A DNA stretch of 64,000 nucleotides. Origin: Hyalangium gracile. Its GTDB lineage: Bacteria; Myxococcota; Myxococcia; Myxococcales; Myxococcaceae. Shown here in pieces: positions 45,970 to 56,839 of the stretch (position 1 is the first letter of the stretch; each line of letters starts with the position of its first letter). The stretch covers positions 244,237 to 308,236 of the forward strand of contig NZ_JAHXBG010000013.1 of NCBI RefSeq assembly GCF_020103725.1, written 5' to 3'. Below the pieces are notes generated by a model. It saw only the letters and a list, made by a program, of their open reading frames with translations, ran no database searches and was not told where the DNA came from. Made by a program: the position numbers and the translations under genes.

Positions 45970-47139
45970 CTACTGGGCGAGCGCCGCCATCAGCCGGTCC
46001 GCCTGCTCGCGGATGCGGGTGTCCTTGCTGGCCTGGGCCTTCTGCGCGTGGGTGCGTGCCCGCTTCGGCTCGCTGTCCGCCAGCGCGAGCGCCAGGTTGA
46101 GGTGCAGTCCCGGATCCTCCGGCTGCGCCGCCAGGGCCTTCTCCAGCACGGCGCGCGCCGCGGCCTTGCCGCTCGGGCGGGACATGAGCAGCACCGCGAG
46201 ATCATTCGCGGGCCCCGGCTCGCCGGGCGCCAGGGCCACGGCCTCCTCGAGCAGGCGCTGGGCCTCGGCGTCGTTCCCCTTCCTTCTCAGCACCTTGGCC
46301 AGCGCCAGCCGCACGTCCGGAGAGCCCGTCGCCTTCTGGAGCGCCTCGCGGAGGATGCGCTCGGCGTCGTCGTCCTTGCCCGCCACGAACATCGCCAGGC
46401 CGTGCAGGTACGCCGCGTCCGCGCTCTCGGGCAGCTGCAGGCGCAGCTCGATGGCGGCCCGGGCCGCGGCATCGGGCGCCCCCGCGAAGAGGCACAGCGA
46501 GGCGAACTCGCGGTAGAGGCTCGGCTCCCGGGGAGCCCGGAGGATGGCCTGGCGCAGGGTGGCGAGCGCGGCGCCCACCTGCCCCTGCAGCACCTGGACG
46601 CGCGAGGCCAGCAGCAGCGGCAGGTGCTCGGTCCGCGTGGCGGCGGCGGCCTCCTGGTAGCGCTTGAGCGCCGCGTCCAGCTGCTTGCGCCCCTGCAGCG
46701 CCATGCCCAGGTAGGTGAGCACCTGCGGGTTGCCGGGCTGCAGGCGCAGGGCCCGCTCCAGCTCGGCGGTGGCGGCCTCGTGCTGCTCGGCGTGCAGCAG
46801 GGCCCTGCCGTGGTTGAGCACCTCGAAGAAGCCCGGCTTGGGGCGGGAGGCCAGCTCCCGCAACAGCCCCAGCGCACGCTCGTTGCCCTCCTGGGCCTCG
46901 AGCCGCGCCAGGTGACTGAGCGCTTCGGGGTGCGTGGGGTGAAGCTCCAGCAGGCGGCGGAGCACGGTGCGAGCCGCGTCCTCGTCCTCCTGCGCCAGCC
47001 TCAGGCGCGCCAGCCCGAGCAGGGCGCTGGCGTCCTTGGGGTCCTGCTTGAGGGCGCTCTCGAACTCACGGGCCGCCTCCTTGAGGAGCCCCTGCTTCAT
47101 GAGACGCGCCGCGGAGGCTGCCAGCTTGGAGACGGCCAT
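45970..47139 (-). CDS. Soluble TPR-repeat protein
   Basis: The 389-residue protein is built almost entirely of tetratricopeptide repeats (about nine), for example LLKEAAREFESALKQDPKDA, AATAELERALRLQPGNPQVL and AQRLLEEAVALAPGEPGPA. TPR arrays mediate protein-protein binding; no catalytic domain or signal peptide is present. AGAGG precedes the ATG. It begins 20 bases after the stop of the Gly/Ala-rich protein upstream, so both are probably in one transcript, which suggests the TPR protein could bind or chaperone that unusual protein (inference). Confidence 0.87.
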   Translation of the reverse strand: MAVSKLAASAARLMKQGLLKEAAREFESALKQDPKDASALLGLARLRLAQEDEDAARTVLRRLLELHPTHPEALSHLARLEAQEGNERALGLLRELASRPKPGFFEVLNHGRALLHAEQHEAATAELERALRLQPGNPQVLTYLGMALQGRKQLDAALKRYQEAAAATRTEHLPLLLASRVQVLQGQVGAALATLRQAILRAPREPSLYREFASLCLFAGAPDAAARAAIELRLQLPESADAAYLHGLAMFVAGKDDDAERILREALQKATGSPDVRLALAKVLRRKGNDAEAQRLLEEAVALAPGEPGPANDLAVLLMSRPSGKAAARAVLEKALAAQPEDPGLHLNLALALADSEPKRARTHAQKAQASKDTRIREQADRLMAALAQ

Positions 47140-47159
47140 GGGCCTCTTCTATCGACTCT

Positions 47160-48119
47160 CTACAGTCCGAGCCAGCCGCCCACCGTGCCCACCGCGCCCT
47201 CGACGCCCTCCTTGACGCCGTTGGCCAGGTCGCCCAGGCCCTCCACCGCGTCGGAGAACACCTCGCCGGCCGCGTCCACCACCGCGCCGCCCGCGTTGAT
47301 GGCGCCCTCGGCCACGTTCTCGAGCACCTCACCGCCGGCCGCCGCCGCCGTCTCGCCCACCGCCTCCAGGATGTTGCCCGGGTTGATCGTCCCCTCCACC
47401 TCCACACCCAGCCCCAGCCCCGCGGTGGCCTCGACGCCCACGTCGAACTCGAGGTTGCCGCCGTTCAGGCCGATGTTGGCGTGCGCATCGCCGCTCACGC
47501 CCGCGCTGGCGCTGGCGGTGATGCTGCCGGAGGCCAGAGTGTCACCCTCGTGCGTCAGCTCGATGGAGCCGGTGAGGCTGGCCTGGGCGCCCGCGAAGCC
47601 GTTGGCCGAGGCGTTGATGGAGAGGTTGCCATCGGTGCCCACGTGCAGATCCAGGTTCAAGTGGCCGTCGGCGCCAATCTTGCCCATGGCCTCCAGGTCG
47701 AGCTCCACCGCGTACTGCTCGCCGGCGATCTCGAACTCGACCGTCTTGGTGGCGCCCGCGCCGGCCTCCACGGCCGTGGCGTCGATGTCCACCTGCAGGC
47801 TCACGTCGATGCCGTCCAGGCCGATGTCCGCGTCCACGGAGGCGTTGGCCTCCAGCGAGGGGCCCTGGACGTAGGCGTTGGTCTGCACGCCGCCGGGACC
47901 CTGCCCCGTCACCTCGGCGCGCGAGCCGCCGGCCTCGAAGGAGGACTGGCCGCTCAGCAGGTTGCGCGTCGGCTGGTCCACGCCGCCCTGGGCGGAGGCG
48001 GAGGTGGTGACGCGCGGCTGCGAGGCCGAGGGCTGCGCGGGGGGCTCACGCCGAACCGGGGGCGGGGGGGGAGGAGGGGGAGGAAGGCGGGGCGAGCCAA
48101 TGCGAGGAGAGGTGGACAT
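47160..48119 (-). CDS. Gly/Ala/Asp-rich protein with N-terminal polyproline tract, unknown function
   Basis: The 319-residue protein starts at MSTSPRIGSPRL and then has a run of nine prolines. Residues 50-130 are Gly/Ser/Gln-rich. Residues about 95-240 alternate hydrophobic and Asp/Gly residues in short beta-like strands (VDADIGLDGIDVSLQVDIDA), and the C-terminus is a series of Ala/Gly-rich amphipathic helices (EVLENVAEGAINAGGAVVDA). There is no signal peptide. I do not recognise a family. The composition, with repeated amphipathic strands, recalls exported or self-assembling proteins. It is cotranscribed with the TPR gene. Confidence 0.75.
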   Translation of the reverse strand: MSTSPRIGSPRLPPPPPPPPPVRREPPAQPSASQPRVTTSASAQGGVDQPTRNLLSGQSSFEAGGSRAEVTGQGPGGVQTNAYVQGPSLEANASVDADIGLDGIDVSLQVDIDATAVEAGAGATKTVEFEIAGEQYAVELDLEAMGKIGADGHLNLDLHVGTDGNLSINASANGFAGAQASLTGSIELTHEGDTLASGSITASASAGVSGDAHANIGLNGGNLEFDVGVEATAGLGLGVEVEGTINPGNILEAVGETAAAAGGEVLENVAEGAINAGGAVVDAAGEVFSDAVEGLGDLANGVKEGVEGAVGTVGGWLGL

Positions 48120-48428
48120 GGGCAGTCTCGGTAGAAATGGCCCCGGATTGGGCACCTTTGCTTGAATTATCGCACCCTGAAAATCCGAGTTGCGTCCGTC
48201 CCCTCGATTTTCGAGAAAGAGAGTGCCAGGCCCTGAGGAGCATGAGGTGTAGCTCGAGGCGCTACCGCTGCCGAAGCGGCTGTGACTTCGCTGGCTACAG
48301 GCTCGAGGCGAGGGCCCTGCCGTTTCGAGGGAGCTCCGAGCGGAGGCACGCGGCGGCGGCCTCGGCACGAGCGTTGCTCAGTCCACACTCCGGCGGCATC
48401 TGGCCCCAATTACACCGGAGACATGGAC
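48120..48428. other. Divergent intergenic region, probable promoters
   Basis: These 309 bases separate the polyproline gene from a small Cys-rich secreted protein on the other strand. It is locally AT-richer around 48158-48215. On the minus strand GATAAT at 48166-48171 could be a -10 box for the polyproline gene, but I see no matching -35 sequence. On the plus strand GGAG at 48417-48420 is the ribosome site of the small gene. I see no coding sequence. Confidence 0.4.
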
Positions 48429-48914
48429 ATGACTTCTCGAGCGATCAAACTGGCGGTGCTGTGCGCGGGGCTCGTGGTTCTGGGAGCGCCGACGGCCGAG
48501 GCCGTGGGGGCCCGCGGCTGCAAGGCGAGCTGCAACAAGGGCAGCTGTAACTCGAGCAACAGCTATGCGGAGTGCGGCTGCTGCGGCGACGGCACGCCGT
48601 ACTGCGGCAGCGCGTCGAACTGCAAGGACAAGGTGGCCAGCGCCTTCACCCTGGCCTTCCACGAGGTGGCCACGGTGGGTGGCATGGAGGGCGTGTTCTC
48701 CGTCGCCGACAAGCTGAAGGTGGTCCTGAAGCCGACCGACGGCTCTGCGCAGCTCATCGCCTCGGTGGTGCAGCTCGGTGAGGCCATCCTCTCGGGTGAC
48801 TCGACGGCCGCCCAGGCCGCGCAGCTCATCACCATCGAGCGCTTCGAGGGCCTGGAGGAGGGCGACGACCTGGTGGCGCTGAAGGTGGTGACTGAGTCGA
48901 TGGTGTCTCGCTGA
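48429..48914 (+). CDS. Small secreted Cys-rich protein
   Basis: The ATG at 48429 has GGAG eight bases upstream; an ATG six bases earlier is too close to it. The 161-residue protein has a signal peptide (MTSRAIKLAVLCAGLVVLG, then PTAEA cleavage site). The next 40 residues hold ten cysteines (GCKASCNKGSC, CGCCGDGTPYC), which suggests a disulphide-stabilised knot. The remaining 100 residues are helical (KVASAFTLAFHEVATVGGMEGVF) and end in an acidic region (RFEGLEEGDDLVALKVVTES). I do not recognise it. It is followed by a strong hairpin and converges on the FHA activator. Confidence 0.75.
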   Translation: MTSRAIKLAVLCAGLVVLGAPTAEAVGARGCKASCNKGSCNSSNSYAECGCCGDGTPYCGSASNCKDKVASAFTLAFHEVATVGGMEGVFSVADKLKVVLKPTDGSAQLIASVVQLGEAILSGDSTAAQAAQLITIERFEGLEEGDDLVALKVVTESMVSR

Positions 48915-48975
48915 GCCAACGCGCTCCCGGCGGACGGCGGGCCACTTGAGGCTGGCCCGGCCGCCTTCCACTCGC

Positions 48976-49012
48976 GCCGCCCACTGGTATGACAAGCATA
49001 CCAGTGGGTGGC
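48976..49012. terminator. 16-base-pair perfect-looking hairpin
   Basis: The left arm GCCGCCCACTGGTATG (48976-48991) pairs with the right arm CATACCAGTGGGTGGC (48997-49012) around a five-base loop ACAAG, with one G-U pair only. It lies in the 194-base gap between the small secreted gene and the convergent FHA activator. No U-run follows on either strand. It probably acts as a bidirectional transcription barrier. Confidence 0.6.
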
Positions 49013-49108
49013 GCTCTCGCCCGACACGGGCACCTGCACGGGAGGCGGTGGGACGCGGGGACCGCGTGCGGCAGCGGGTTCAGCGCGTCGAGGCGGGAGG
49101 CCACGCGC

Positions 49109-50461
<1,353 letters not shown>

Positions 50462-50656
50462 CCACCTGACGCTACCACACGCCCTCGCTGATCACCGGAG
50501 CAGGCGCCGCCAGCGCACGCGGGGACCTGTGGACAGCCAGTCACACCCCCTCAGGCGCAGGTGAGGACTCGCCGTCTCATCGGTGGGCCGTCCGATGCCC
50601 GGCGTCAGCGCGGCGTGTCACGGTGGCGGCGAATCCACACGCGTAAGGAGCACTCC

Positions 50657-52738
50657 GTGATCTCAGACGTCAAGGACACTCAGCAGACCCAGGCCACTGG
50701 AGGGTCGGATCCAGTGAGCAGCGCGGCGGACGAAGCCCGTCGCGCCGCGGAGGCCGCCGCCGAGGCCGCGCGCAAGGCCGCCGAGGCCGCTGCCCAGGCC
50801 GCGCAGGCCCGGGACGCCCAGAAGGCGCAGGAGCTGCAGGCCAAGGCCGCGAAGTTCGCCGAGGACGCCGCGAAGGCCGCGCGGAACGCCGTCGCCGCCG
50901 CGGAGCGCGCCGCCGCCGCCGTGCAGAAGGCGGTGGGGAAGGGCAAGCCCACCGCGCGGCAGACCGAGCTGCTGAAGAAGGCGAAGGCCTCCGCGGGCGC
51001 CGCCACGGGCTCCTCGCTCGCCGCCGCCGCGAGCACGGCCAAGGCCGCCACCGCCGTGAAGAAGCTGCAGCCGCGCAAGCCCACGGACACCTTCGTCATC
51101 GCGAGCGGGCCGCCCACGCCGTTCGGGCCCTCGCTCGATCTCAAGTCCAAGCAGCCCCAGCCGACGAAGAACCCCGAGCCGCCGAAGCCGCTCACGCCCC
51201 AGGACAAGCTCGAGGCCGCCCGTGAGCGGCGGCTCCAGGAGACGGAGCGCTCCAGCCCCGTGAACGCGCTGCCGGCAGTTCCCTCGGGGCCGGAGGCCGT
51301 GGGCGTGGATGCCACCGGCAAGGCTCCGATCCCCTCGCGCCTGGAGAAGCTGGAGCGCGTGAAGGACGTGAAGCAGAAGTACGATCCCAACATCCAGCTC
51401 ACGCTCACGAGCCAGTACTCCTCGGACGTCTCGGAGAAGACGCAGGCGGGGAGCATGGCGCAGCTGGCCATCTTCCAGGTCTCCCACGAGATGGGCGCCA
51501 GTCTGAGCGTGGGCGGGAAGGCCGGCGCCGTGAGCGGCAAGGTGTCCCAGACGGAGAGCAAGGCGCTGCGCTACACCTTCTCGCTGCCCGCCGATCAGGC
51601 GAAGGCCTACCAGAGCGAGGGCCGGGTGCCCGACATCACCGATCCGCGCTCGCTGCCGGTGGGCTCCACCGCGCTCATCAACGAGGAGGAGCTCCGGGGC
51701 TCGGCCATCGAGCTCAACCTCGAGGTGATGAAGATCGAGGGGGAGAACGAGATGAGCTCGTCGCCCCTCAACTTCGGAAAGCCCTCCTTCTCGGGGGGGC
51801 CGCGCCTCGAGGCCGGCAGCTCGGATATTGCTGGCCGCTCCACCCTGGTGGAGCGCCTGCCCGACAACCAGGTCCGCCTCACCTCCGGCCCCACGGAGGG
51901 CGTGAAGCACCAGATGGCCGCGGGCCTCTACTTCGGCGATGGCTTGGGCCTGGTCGAGGCGGGCGGCAAGCTGGGCAACACCCGCTCCCTGACGGGCGGC
52001 GAGTACAAGTCCGTCACCGTGGACCTGAACCAGCCTTCGGGCAAGGCCGTCTACCAGCACTTCCTGGCCACCGGTCAGGTGCCTCCGGCCTCCGGCAACG
52101 TCGTGAAGGATCAGACCACCGTCTACGAGTCGCACTATGCCACCTCCGTGGAGGCCGAGGCGGGCATCAAGGCGCTCGGGCTCTCGTGGAAGGCCGGCGG
52201 TACGCTGGCGGAGTACGGCGTGGATCAGCGGCTGACGGTGAAGGGTGACGGCACCTCGACGAGCCTGGCGACGGTGAGGAACTCCAACCGGACGCTCCAG
52301 CTCGAGAAGGGCTTCGATGCCCAGGGCGAGCCCGTGGCCGGCTCGCTCAAGACGCACTACCTGGTGAGCCAGACGGAGGCGGAGACGGCGCGCGTGCTCC
52401 AGGACAGCTTCACCCCCAAGGGAGAGCTGGTGGAGCCGGCGGCCGGCACCCAGGACGCGCAGCTGTCCCTGACCGAGCAGGATGCCATGGCCCTGCGGCA
52501 GATCGCCCGCGACTACTGCGACAACGCCACGGGCCGCCCGGAGGTCTGGAAGGAGGGAGGCGACCGCGAAGTCCCGCCCATGGTGATTGCCCTGGCGAAC
52601 TCCGAGACGCCGGAGGACGTCAACTACGCCCTGGTCGACACAGGCGCCAACAACAACAACCTCTACGACTTGTACAAGCTGCGCGAGTTCAACAACGCGC
52701 CACTACCCGGCACGGTGGAGGTCCGCGCCAACCCCTGA
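50657..52738 (+). CDS. Large protein with Ala-rich coiled coil and beta-rich C-terminus, unknown function
   Basis: The GTG start is chosen because AAGGAG lies six bases upstream. The 693-residue protein has no signal peptide. Residues about 25-130 form an Ala/Lys/Glu-rich coiled-coil region (AAEAARKAAEAAAQAAQ). A Pro-rich linker spans about 145-210. The remaining two thirds alternates beta-like strands and Gly/Ser turns (FQVSHEMGASLSVGGKAGAVSG, YSSDVSEKT). I do not recognise a family. Export without a classical signal, or an intracellular scaffold, are both possible. Neighbours are the FHA activator (divergent) and the two kinases downstream, 45 bases after its stop. Confidence 0.78.
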   Translation: MISDVKDTQQTQATGGSDPVSSAADEARRAAEAAAEAARKAAEAAAQAAQARDAQKAQELQAKAAKFAEDAAKAARNAVAAAERAAAAVQKAVGKGKPTARQTELLKKAKASAGAATGSSLAAAASTAKAATAVKKLQPRKPTDTFVIASGPPTPFGPSLDLKSKQPQPTKNPEPPKPLTPQDKLEAARERRLQETERSSPVNALPAVPSGPEAVGVDATGKAPIPSRLEKLERVKDVKQKYDPNIQLTLTSQYSSDVSEKTQAGSMAQLAIFQVSHEMGASLSVGGKAGAVSGKVSQTESKALRYTFSLPADQAKAYQSEGRVPDITDPRSLPVGSTALINEEELRGSAIELNLEVMKIEGENEMSSSPLNFGKPSFSGGPRLEAGSSDIAGRSTLVERLPDNQVRLTSGPTEGVKHQMAAGLYFGDGLGLVEAGGKLGNTRSLTGGEYKSVTVDLNQPSGKAVYQHFLATGQVPPASGNVVKDQTTVYESHYATSVEAEAGIKALGLSWKAGGTLAEYGVDQRLTVKGDGTSTSLATVRNSNRTLQLEKGFDAQGEPVAGSLKTHYLVSQTEAETARVLQDSFTPKGELVEPAAGTQDAQLSLTEQDAMALRQIARDYCDNATGRPEVWKEGGDREVPPMVIALANSETPEDVNYALVDTGANNNNLYDLYKLREFNNAPLPGTVEVRANP

Positions 52739-52783
52739 CGGTGGCTACCTGCACGCTCGGTCCGGGTAGAATGAGGAGCGAGC

Positions 52784-55700
52784 GTGGCCACCTCCCTCGA
52801 GCAGCCCGGGCTTTCCGAGCCCTCCTTCCCGAGAGGAACCTCGCTCGGCCGCTACGTCCTGCTCGAGCGGCTGGGCGCTGGCGGCATGGGCGTGGTGTAC
52901 GCCGCGTATGATCCGGAGCTGGACAGGAAGGTGGCGGTGAAGCTGCTGCGCGCGCGTCCGGAGGATCCGCGCGCGGCCGCAGAGGGCCAGTCCCGGCTCC
53001 AGCGCGAGGCCCAGGCCATGGCGCGCCTGAGCCACCCCCACGTGGTGCCCGTCTTCGACGTGGGGGTGGTGGCTGACCGCCTCTTCGTGGCCATGGAGCT
53101 CGTCGAGGGGTGTGACGCGCGAGAGTGGCGGGAGCAGGCACCGCGCACCTGGCAGCAGGTGCTCTCCGTGTACCTCCAGGCGGCGCGAGGGCTGCTGGCC
53201 GCGCATGGCGCCGGGCTGGTGCACCGGGACTTCAAGCCCGAGAACGTGCTGGTGGGCGCCGACGGGCGCGTGCGGGTGATGGACTTTGGCCTGGCCCGCC
53301 CGGTCGCCGAGGCGGTGCAGGCGCAGGGGCTGCCGCTGCACTCCCGGGTGACGGTGGATGGGCGCCTGCTCGGCACCCCGGCGTATATGTCGCCCGAGCA
53401 GTGGCGAGGCGAGGCGGCGGACGCGCGCTCGGATCAGTACGCCTTCTGCGTGGCGCTGTGGGAGGCGCTGACGGGGGAGCTGCCGTTTGCGCCCGGCAAG
53501 GCGGAGCCGACGGCGCGGCCTGGCTGGCCCTCCAACGGCCCGCGAGTGCCCGGGAGCGTGCGCCGCGCGCTCCTGCGAGGGCTGTCCTTCGCACCCGCCG
53601 AGCGCTTCGACTCGATGCAGGACTGGGTGGCCCTGCTCGAGCAGGCCTCGAGCCGGTACCGCAGGAGGCTGGGCGTCTTCCTGGCGGTGGGCGTCGTGGG
53701 CGCCGTGGGCGTGCTGGTGTCCGCGCAGGTGCTGCGTGAGGCGCAGGCGTGCACGGGCGCTCCCGCTCGCGTCCAGCGCGTCTGGGGAGCGCCTCAGGCG
53801 GAGCAGCTCGAGCGGGCCTTCCTGGCGACCCAGGAGCCCTTCGCGGCCAAGGTGTCGAGCACCGTCCGGGAGGCGCTGGACGCCTACTCCCGCGACTGGA
53901 GCCACATGTCCACCGAGGCCTGCCTGGCCACGCGCGAGCGGCACGAGCAGCCCGAGCCCGTGCTCGCGCTGCGCATGGCCTGCCTGGAGCGCCGGCTCGG
54001 CGAGCTGGGCGCGCTGGTGGAGGTGCTCTCGCGCGCGGACCGCGAGGTGGTGGCTCGCGCGCCCACCGCCGTGCGTTCCCTCACCCGCCTGGAGGGGTGC
54101 GCGGACAACGCCGCGCTGCTCCAGCAGGTGCCAGCGCCCGCGGACGCGCCCACCCGCGCCAGGGTGGACGCGGTGCTCCAGCGGCTCGGCCAGGCCAAGG
54201 CGCTGCTGGACGCCGGCCGCTATGTCGACGGCGCCGCGCTCGCCCGAAGCCTGGAGCTCGAGGCCCGGGAGGTGGGCCATGCCCCCACGCACGCCGAGGC
54301 CCTGGCCATGCTGGGGCACCTCGCGATGGCCGCGGGCGAGCCGGATGCCGAGGCCCGGCTGCTGGAGGCCCGCTATGCCGCGGAGGCTTCACGGCTGGAC
54401 AAGGTGTCGGCGGAGGTCGCCATCGCGCTCTCCCAGTGGACGTGGAACAAGGGGGAGCACAGCCGCGCCGAGGAGTGGTTCCGCCATGGAGAGGCCACGC
54501 TGCGCCGGCTCGGGGGGGATCCGCGCATCGAAGCGCGGCTGCTCACCCGGCGCGCCAGCATGCTCGCCCAGACCAACCGCTACTCGGAGGCCGTCGAGCT
54601 GACATGGCGCGCCTTCCGGCTGCTCGAGCAGCTCCATGGGCCCGAGGATCCGGTCCTGGCCGATCCGCTGGTGCTCATCGCCACCTTCATCCGCAACCGG
54701 CAGCAGGAGGCGCTGGTGCTGGCCCGGCGCGCCCTGGAGCTGCGGCTCGGGGCCCTGGGGCCGGATCATCCCGACGTGGCGGTGGTGTGGGCCACCATCG
54801 GCCAGCTCCAGCGGGATCTGCTGCAACACGAGGCCGAGCTCGAGGCTCAGGAGAAGGCGCTGGCCATCATCGAGCGAAGCCAGGATCCCCGCCACCCGCT
54901 CACCGCGCGCGCGCACTGGAACATGTCCACCGCTCTGTACAACCTGGGCGAGCTGGAGCGCTCCCTGCTGCACCTGCGGCGCGCCCTGGAGATCTTCGAG
55001 CACGTCTACGGCCCGATGCACCACATGTCGGCCGTGGTGCTGCTCGGGGTGGCGGACATCCAGCGGCAGCTGGGGCGCGGGGCGGAGGCGCTGGCCACGG
55101 GCCGCACGGCGCTGGCGCGGCTCGAGTCGATCCAGGGCAAGGATCACCCCTCGCTCATCATGGAGCTGTGCGGTGTGGGGGAGATGTTCGAGGAGCAGGG
55201 GGATGAGCAGGCCGCCCTGGAGCATTACCAGCGCTCGCTGAAGGCCGCCGAGCCGTGGGGGCTCAACAGCAAGATGTCCCCTCCGTTGGTGGGGATCGCG
55301 CGCCTTCACCTGCGTCACGGACGGGTGAGCCAGGCGCGCGCCGCGGCCGAGCGGGCCCGGGAGTCGGCGGAGGCGCAGAACGGCCCCGTGCACACGGAGC
55401 TCGTCCCGTCCCTGGAGATGCTGGCGCGCGTGGCGTTGGCCCAGGGACGCCTCGAGGAGGCGGAGCAGCTGGTGCGGCGGACCGAGGAGAACGTGGGGTA
55501 TCCCCCGGAGAGCGCCGAGCATGCCGGGCACAAGCTGGTGCTGGGGCAGGTGCGGCTGAAGCAGTCGCGCCGCGCGGAGGGGCTGGAGCTGCTGCGGGAG
55601 GCGCTGCGGCTGAGGATGCTGCGGCCCCAGCGCGTGCTGCACGTGGCGGAGGCGCGCTTCGCGCTGGCGCAGGCGCTCGGGCCCGCGGACGCCGAGGCTC

Positions 55701-55825
55701 GGGCCCTGGCCCGTCAGGCCCGGGACACGTACGTTGCCGCCGGGGCGAAGCTGCTGCGCTCGGACGTGGAGGGCTTCCTGGGAGCCGCGGACTCCGGCGT
55801 TGTCCGTCGGCCGGCTCCTCACTAG
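52784..55825 (+). CDS. Transmembrane Ser/Thr kinase with C-terminal TPR array
   Basis: A GTG start with GAGGAGC upstream gives 1013 residues. The kinase domain (about 20-280) has GAGGMG loop, VAVKLL lysine, LVHRDFKPEN, VMDFGLARP and YMSPEQW. One transmembrane helix follows near residue 300 (GVFLAVGVVGAVGVLVSAQVL). The rest, about 700 residues, is TPR-like repeats (LGRGAEALATGRTALARLES, LHLRHGRVSQARAAAERARE). This kinase-TM-TPR design is common in myxobacteria. It is 12 bases upstream of the second kinase gene, so the two are almost certainly one operon. Confidence 0.92.
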   Translation: MATSLEQPGLSEPSFPRGTSLGRYVLLERLGAGGMGVVYAAYDPELDRKVAVKLLRARPEDPRAAAEGQSRLQREAQAMARLSHPHVVPVFDVGVVADRLFVAMELVEGCDAREWREQAPRTWQQVLSVYLQAARGLLAAHGAGLVHRDFKPENVLVGADGRVRVMDFGLARPVAEAVQAQGLPLHSRVTVDGRLLGTPAYMSPEQWRGEAADARSDQYAFCVALWEALTGELPFAPGKAEPTARPGWPSNGPRVPGSVRRALLRGLSFAPAERFDSMQDWVALLEQASSRYRRRLGVFLAVGVVGAVGVLVSAQVLREAQACTGAPARVQRVWGAPQAEQLERAFLATQEPFAAKVSSTVREALDAYSRDWSHMSTEACLATRERHEQPEPVLALRMACLERRLGELGALVEVLSRADREVVARAPTAVRSLTRLEGCADNAALLQQVPAPADAPTRARVDAVLQRLGQAKALLDAGRYVDGAALARSLELEAREVGHAPTHAEALAMLGHLAMAAGEPDAEARLLEARYAAEASRLDKVSAEVAIALSQWTWNKGEHSRAEEWFRHGEATLRRLGGDPRIEARLLTRRASMLAQTNRYSEAVELTWRAFRLLEQLHGPEDPVLADPLVLIATFIRNRQQEALVLARRALELRLGALGPDHPDVAVVWATIGQLQRDLLQHEAELEAQEKALAIIERSQDPRHPLTARAHWNMSTALYNLGELERSLLHLRRALEIFEHVYGPMHHMSAVVLLGVADIQRQLGRGAEALATGRTALARLESIQGKDHPSLIMELCGVGEMFEEQGDEQAALEHYQRSLKAAEPWGLNSKMSPPLVGIARLHLRHGRVSQARAAAERARESAEAQNGPVHTELVPSLEMLARVALAQGRLEEAEQLVRRTEENVGYPPESAEHAGHKLVLGQVRLKQSRRAEGLELLREALRLRMLRPQRVLHVAEARFALAQALGPADAEARALARQARDTYVAAGAKLLRSDVEGFLGAADSGVVRRPAPH

Positions 55826-55837
55826 CATCTCCACCGA

Positions 55838-56839
55838 GTGACGGCGGGCTTCCGACGAGGGCGCTTCTTCCTGCACACCCGGCTGGGCGCTGGCGGCATG
55901 GGCGAGGTGTGGCTGGCGCGAGAGGTGGCTCCGGCGGGCCAGGGCGCCACGGTGGCGGTGAAGATGGTGCTGCCCCACCTGTCCGCCTCGCCCCGGTTCG
56001 TGGAATTGCTGCGGCGGGAGGCCGAGCAGTCCCTGCGCCTGAGGCATGCCGCCATCGTCCGCACCCATGGCCTGGAGGAGGCCGAGGGCAGCCTGCTGCT
56101 GGTGATGGAGCACGTGCCGGGCCCCAGCCTGCGCTGGGTGCTCGAGCGCTCGCGGGCCTGCGGCAGGCGGCTGCCTGTGGGGTTCGCGGCCCATGCCGTG
56201 GGGCTCGTCTGCGAGGCGCTCCACTACGCCCATACCCTCACCACGGAGCAGGGGGAGCCAGCGGGCCTGGCCCATGGGGACGTGTCCGCCGACAACGTGC
56301 TGGTGACGACCTCGGGAGCGCTCAAGGTGGTGGACTTCGGGCTGACGCGTCCCCTGGCCGCCTCCACGGAAGCGCCGCGCCTGGGGAAGCGGGCCTACGT
56401 GGCTCCAGAGGTGCTCGCGGGCAGGCCGCCTCATGCGCGAGCGGACATCTACGCGGCGGGAGTGCTGCTGTCCGAGCTGTCCACCGCCAGCGAGCCCGAC
56501 GCGGAGGTGGAGGCACTGGCGCGCTGGGCCATGGCTCCCGAGGAGGAGGCACGGCCACCAACGGCCCAGGCGCTGCGGGAGGCCCTGGCACCCCTGGCCT
56601 CCCGAGCCGGCTTCGACGCGGCACGGGCCGGGGCGCTCGTTGCCGCGCTGCTCACCACGGAGCCGCCACGGAAGGAGGGCCCTGCGGGCGCGACGACGAC
56701 GGGAACTCTCTCACCCAAGCCTCCTCCGCGCACGGTGGGGCCTTCACCTCGACGGGCCCGCTGGGGGCGGAGGACGCTCGGGGTGGTGCTGCTCGCGAGC
56801 GCCCTCCTGGGAGCACTGGGGTTCGCGCTCACCCGCTGA
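55838..56839 (+). CDS. Ser/Thr protein kinase, HGD catalytic loop, C-terminal anchor
   Basis: The 333-residue protein from a GTG start has a kinase domain over residues 8-260: GAGGMGEVW loop, VAVKMVLPH lysine, VVDFGL and YVAPEV. The catalytic loop reads LAHGDVSADN, with Gly in place of the Arg of the usual HRD; the Asp and downstream Asn are kept, so activity is likely but may not need activation-loop phosphorylation. A single hydrophobic helix (GVVLLASALLGALGFAL) ends the protein near residue 325, so it is tail-anchored in the inner membrane. It follows the TPR kinase by 12 bases. The 3' end overlaps the convergent flavoprotein gene by 11 bases. Confidence 0.9.
   Translation: MTAGFRRGRFFLHTRLGAGGMGEVWLAREVAPAGQGATVAVKMVLPHLSASPRFVELLRREAEQSLRLRHAAIVRTHGLEEAEGSLLLVMEHVPGPSLRWVLERSRACGRRLPVGFAAHAVGLVCEALHYAHTLTTEQGEPAGLAHGDVSADNVLVTTSGALKVVDFGLTRPLAASTEAPRLGKRAYVAPEVLAGRPPHARADIYAAGVLLSELSTASEPDAEVEALARWAMAPEEEARPPTAQALREALAPLASRAGFDAARAGALVAALLTTEPPRKEGPAGATTTGTLSPKPPPRTVGPSPRRARWGRRTLGVVLLASALLGALGFALTR

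Noticed and set aside
50657..52738. Type III or type VI secretion effector
   Set aside because: No secretion-system genes are in the window and there is no recognisable effector domain.
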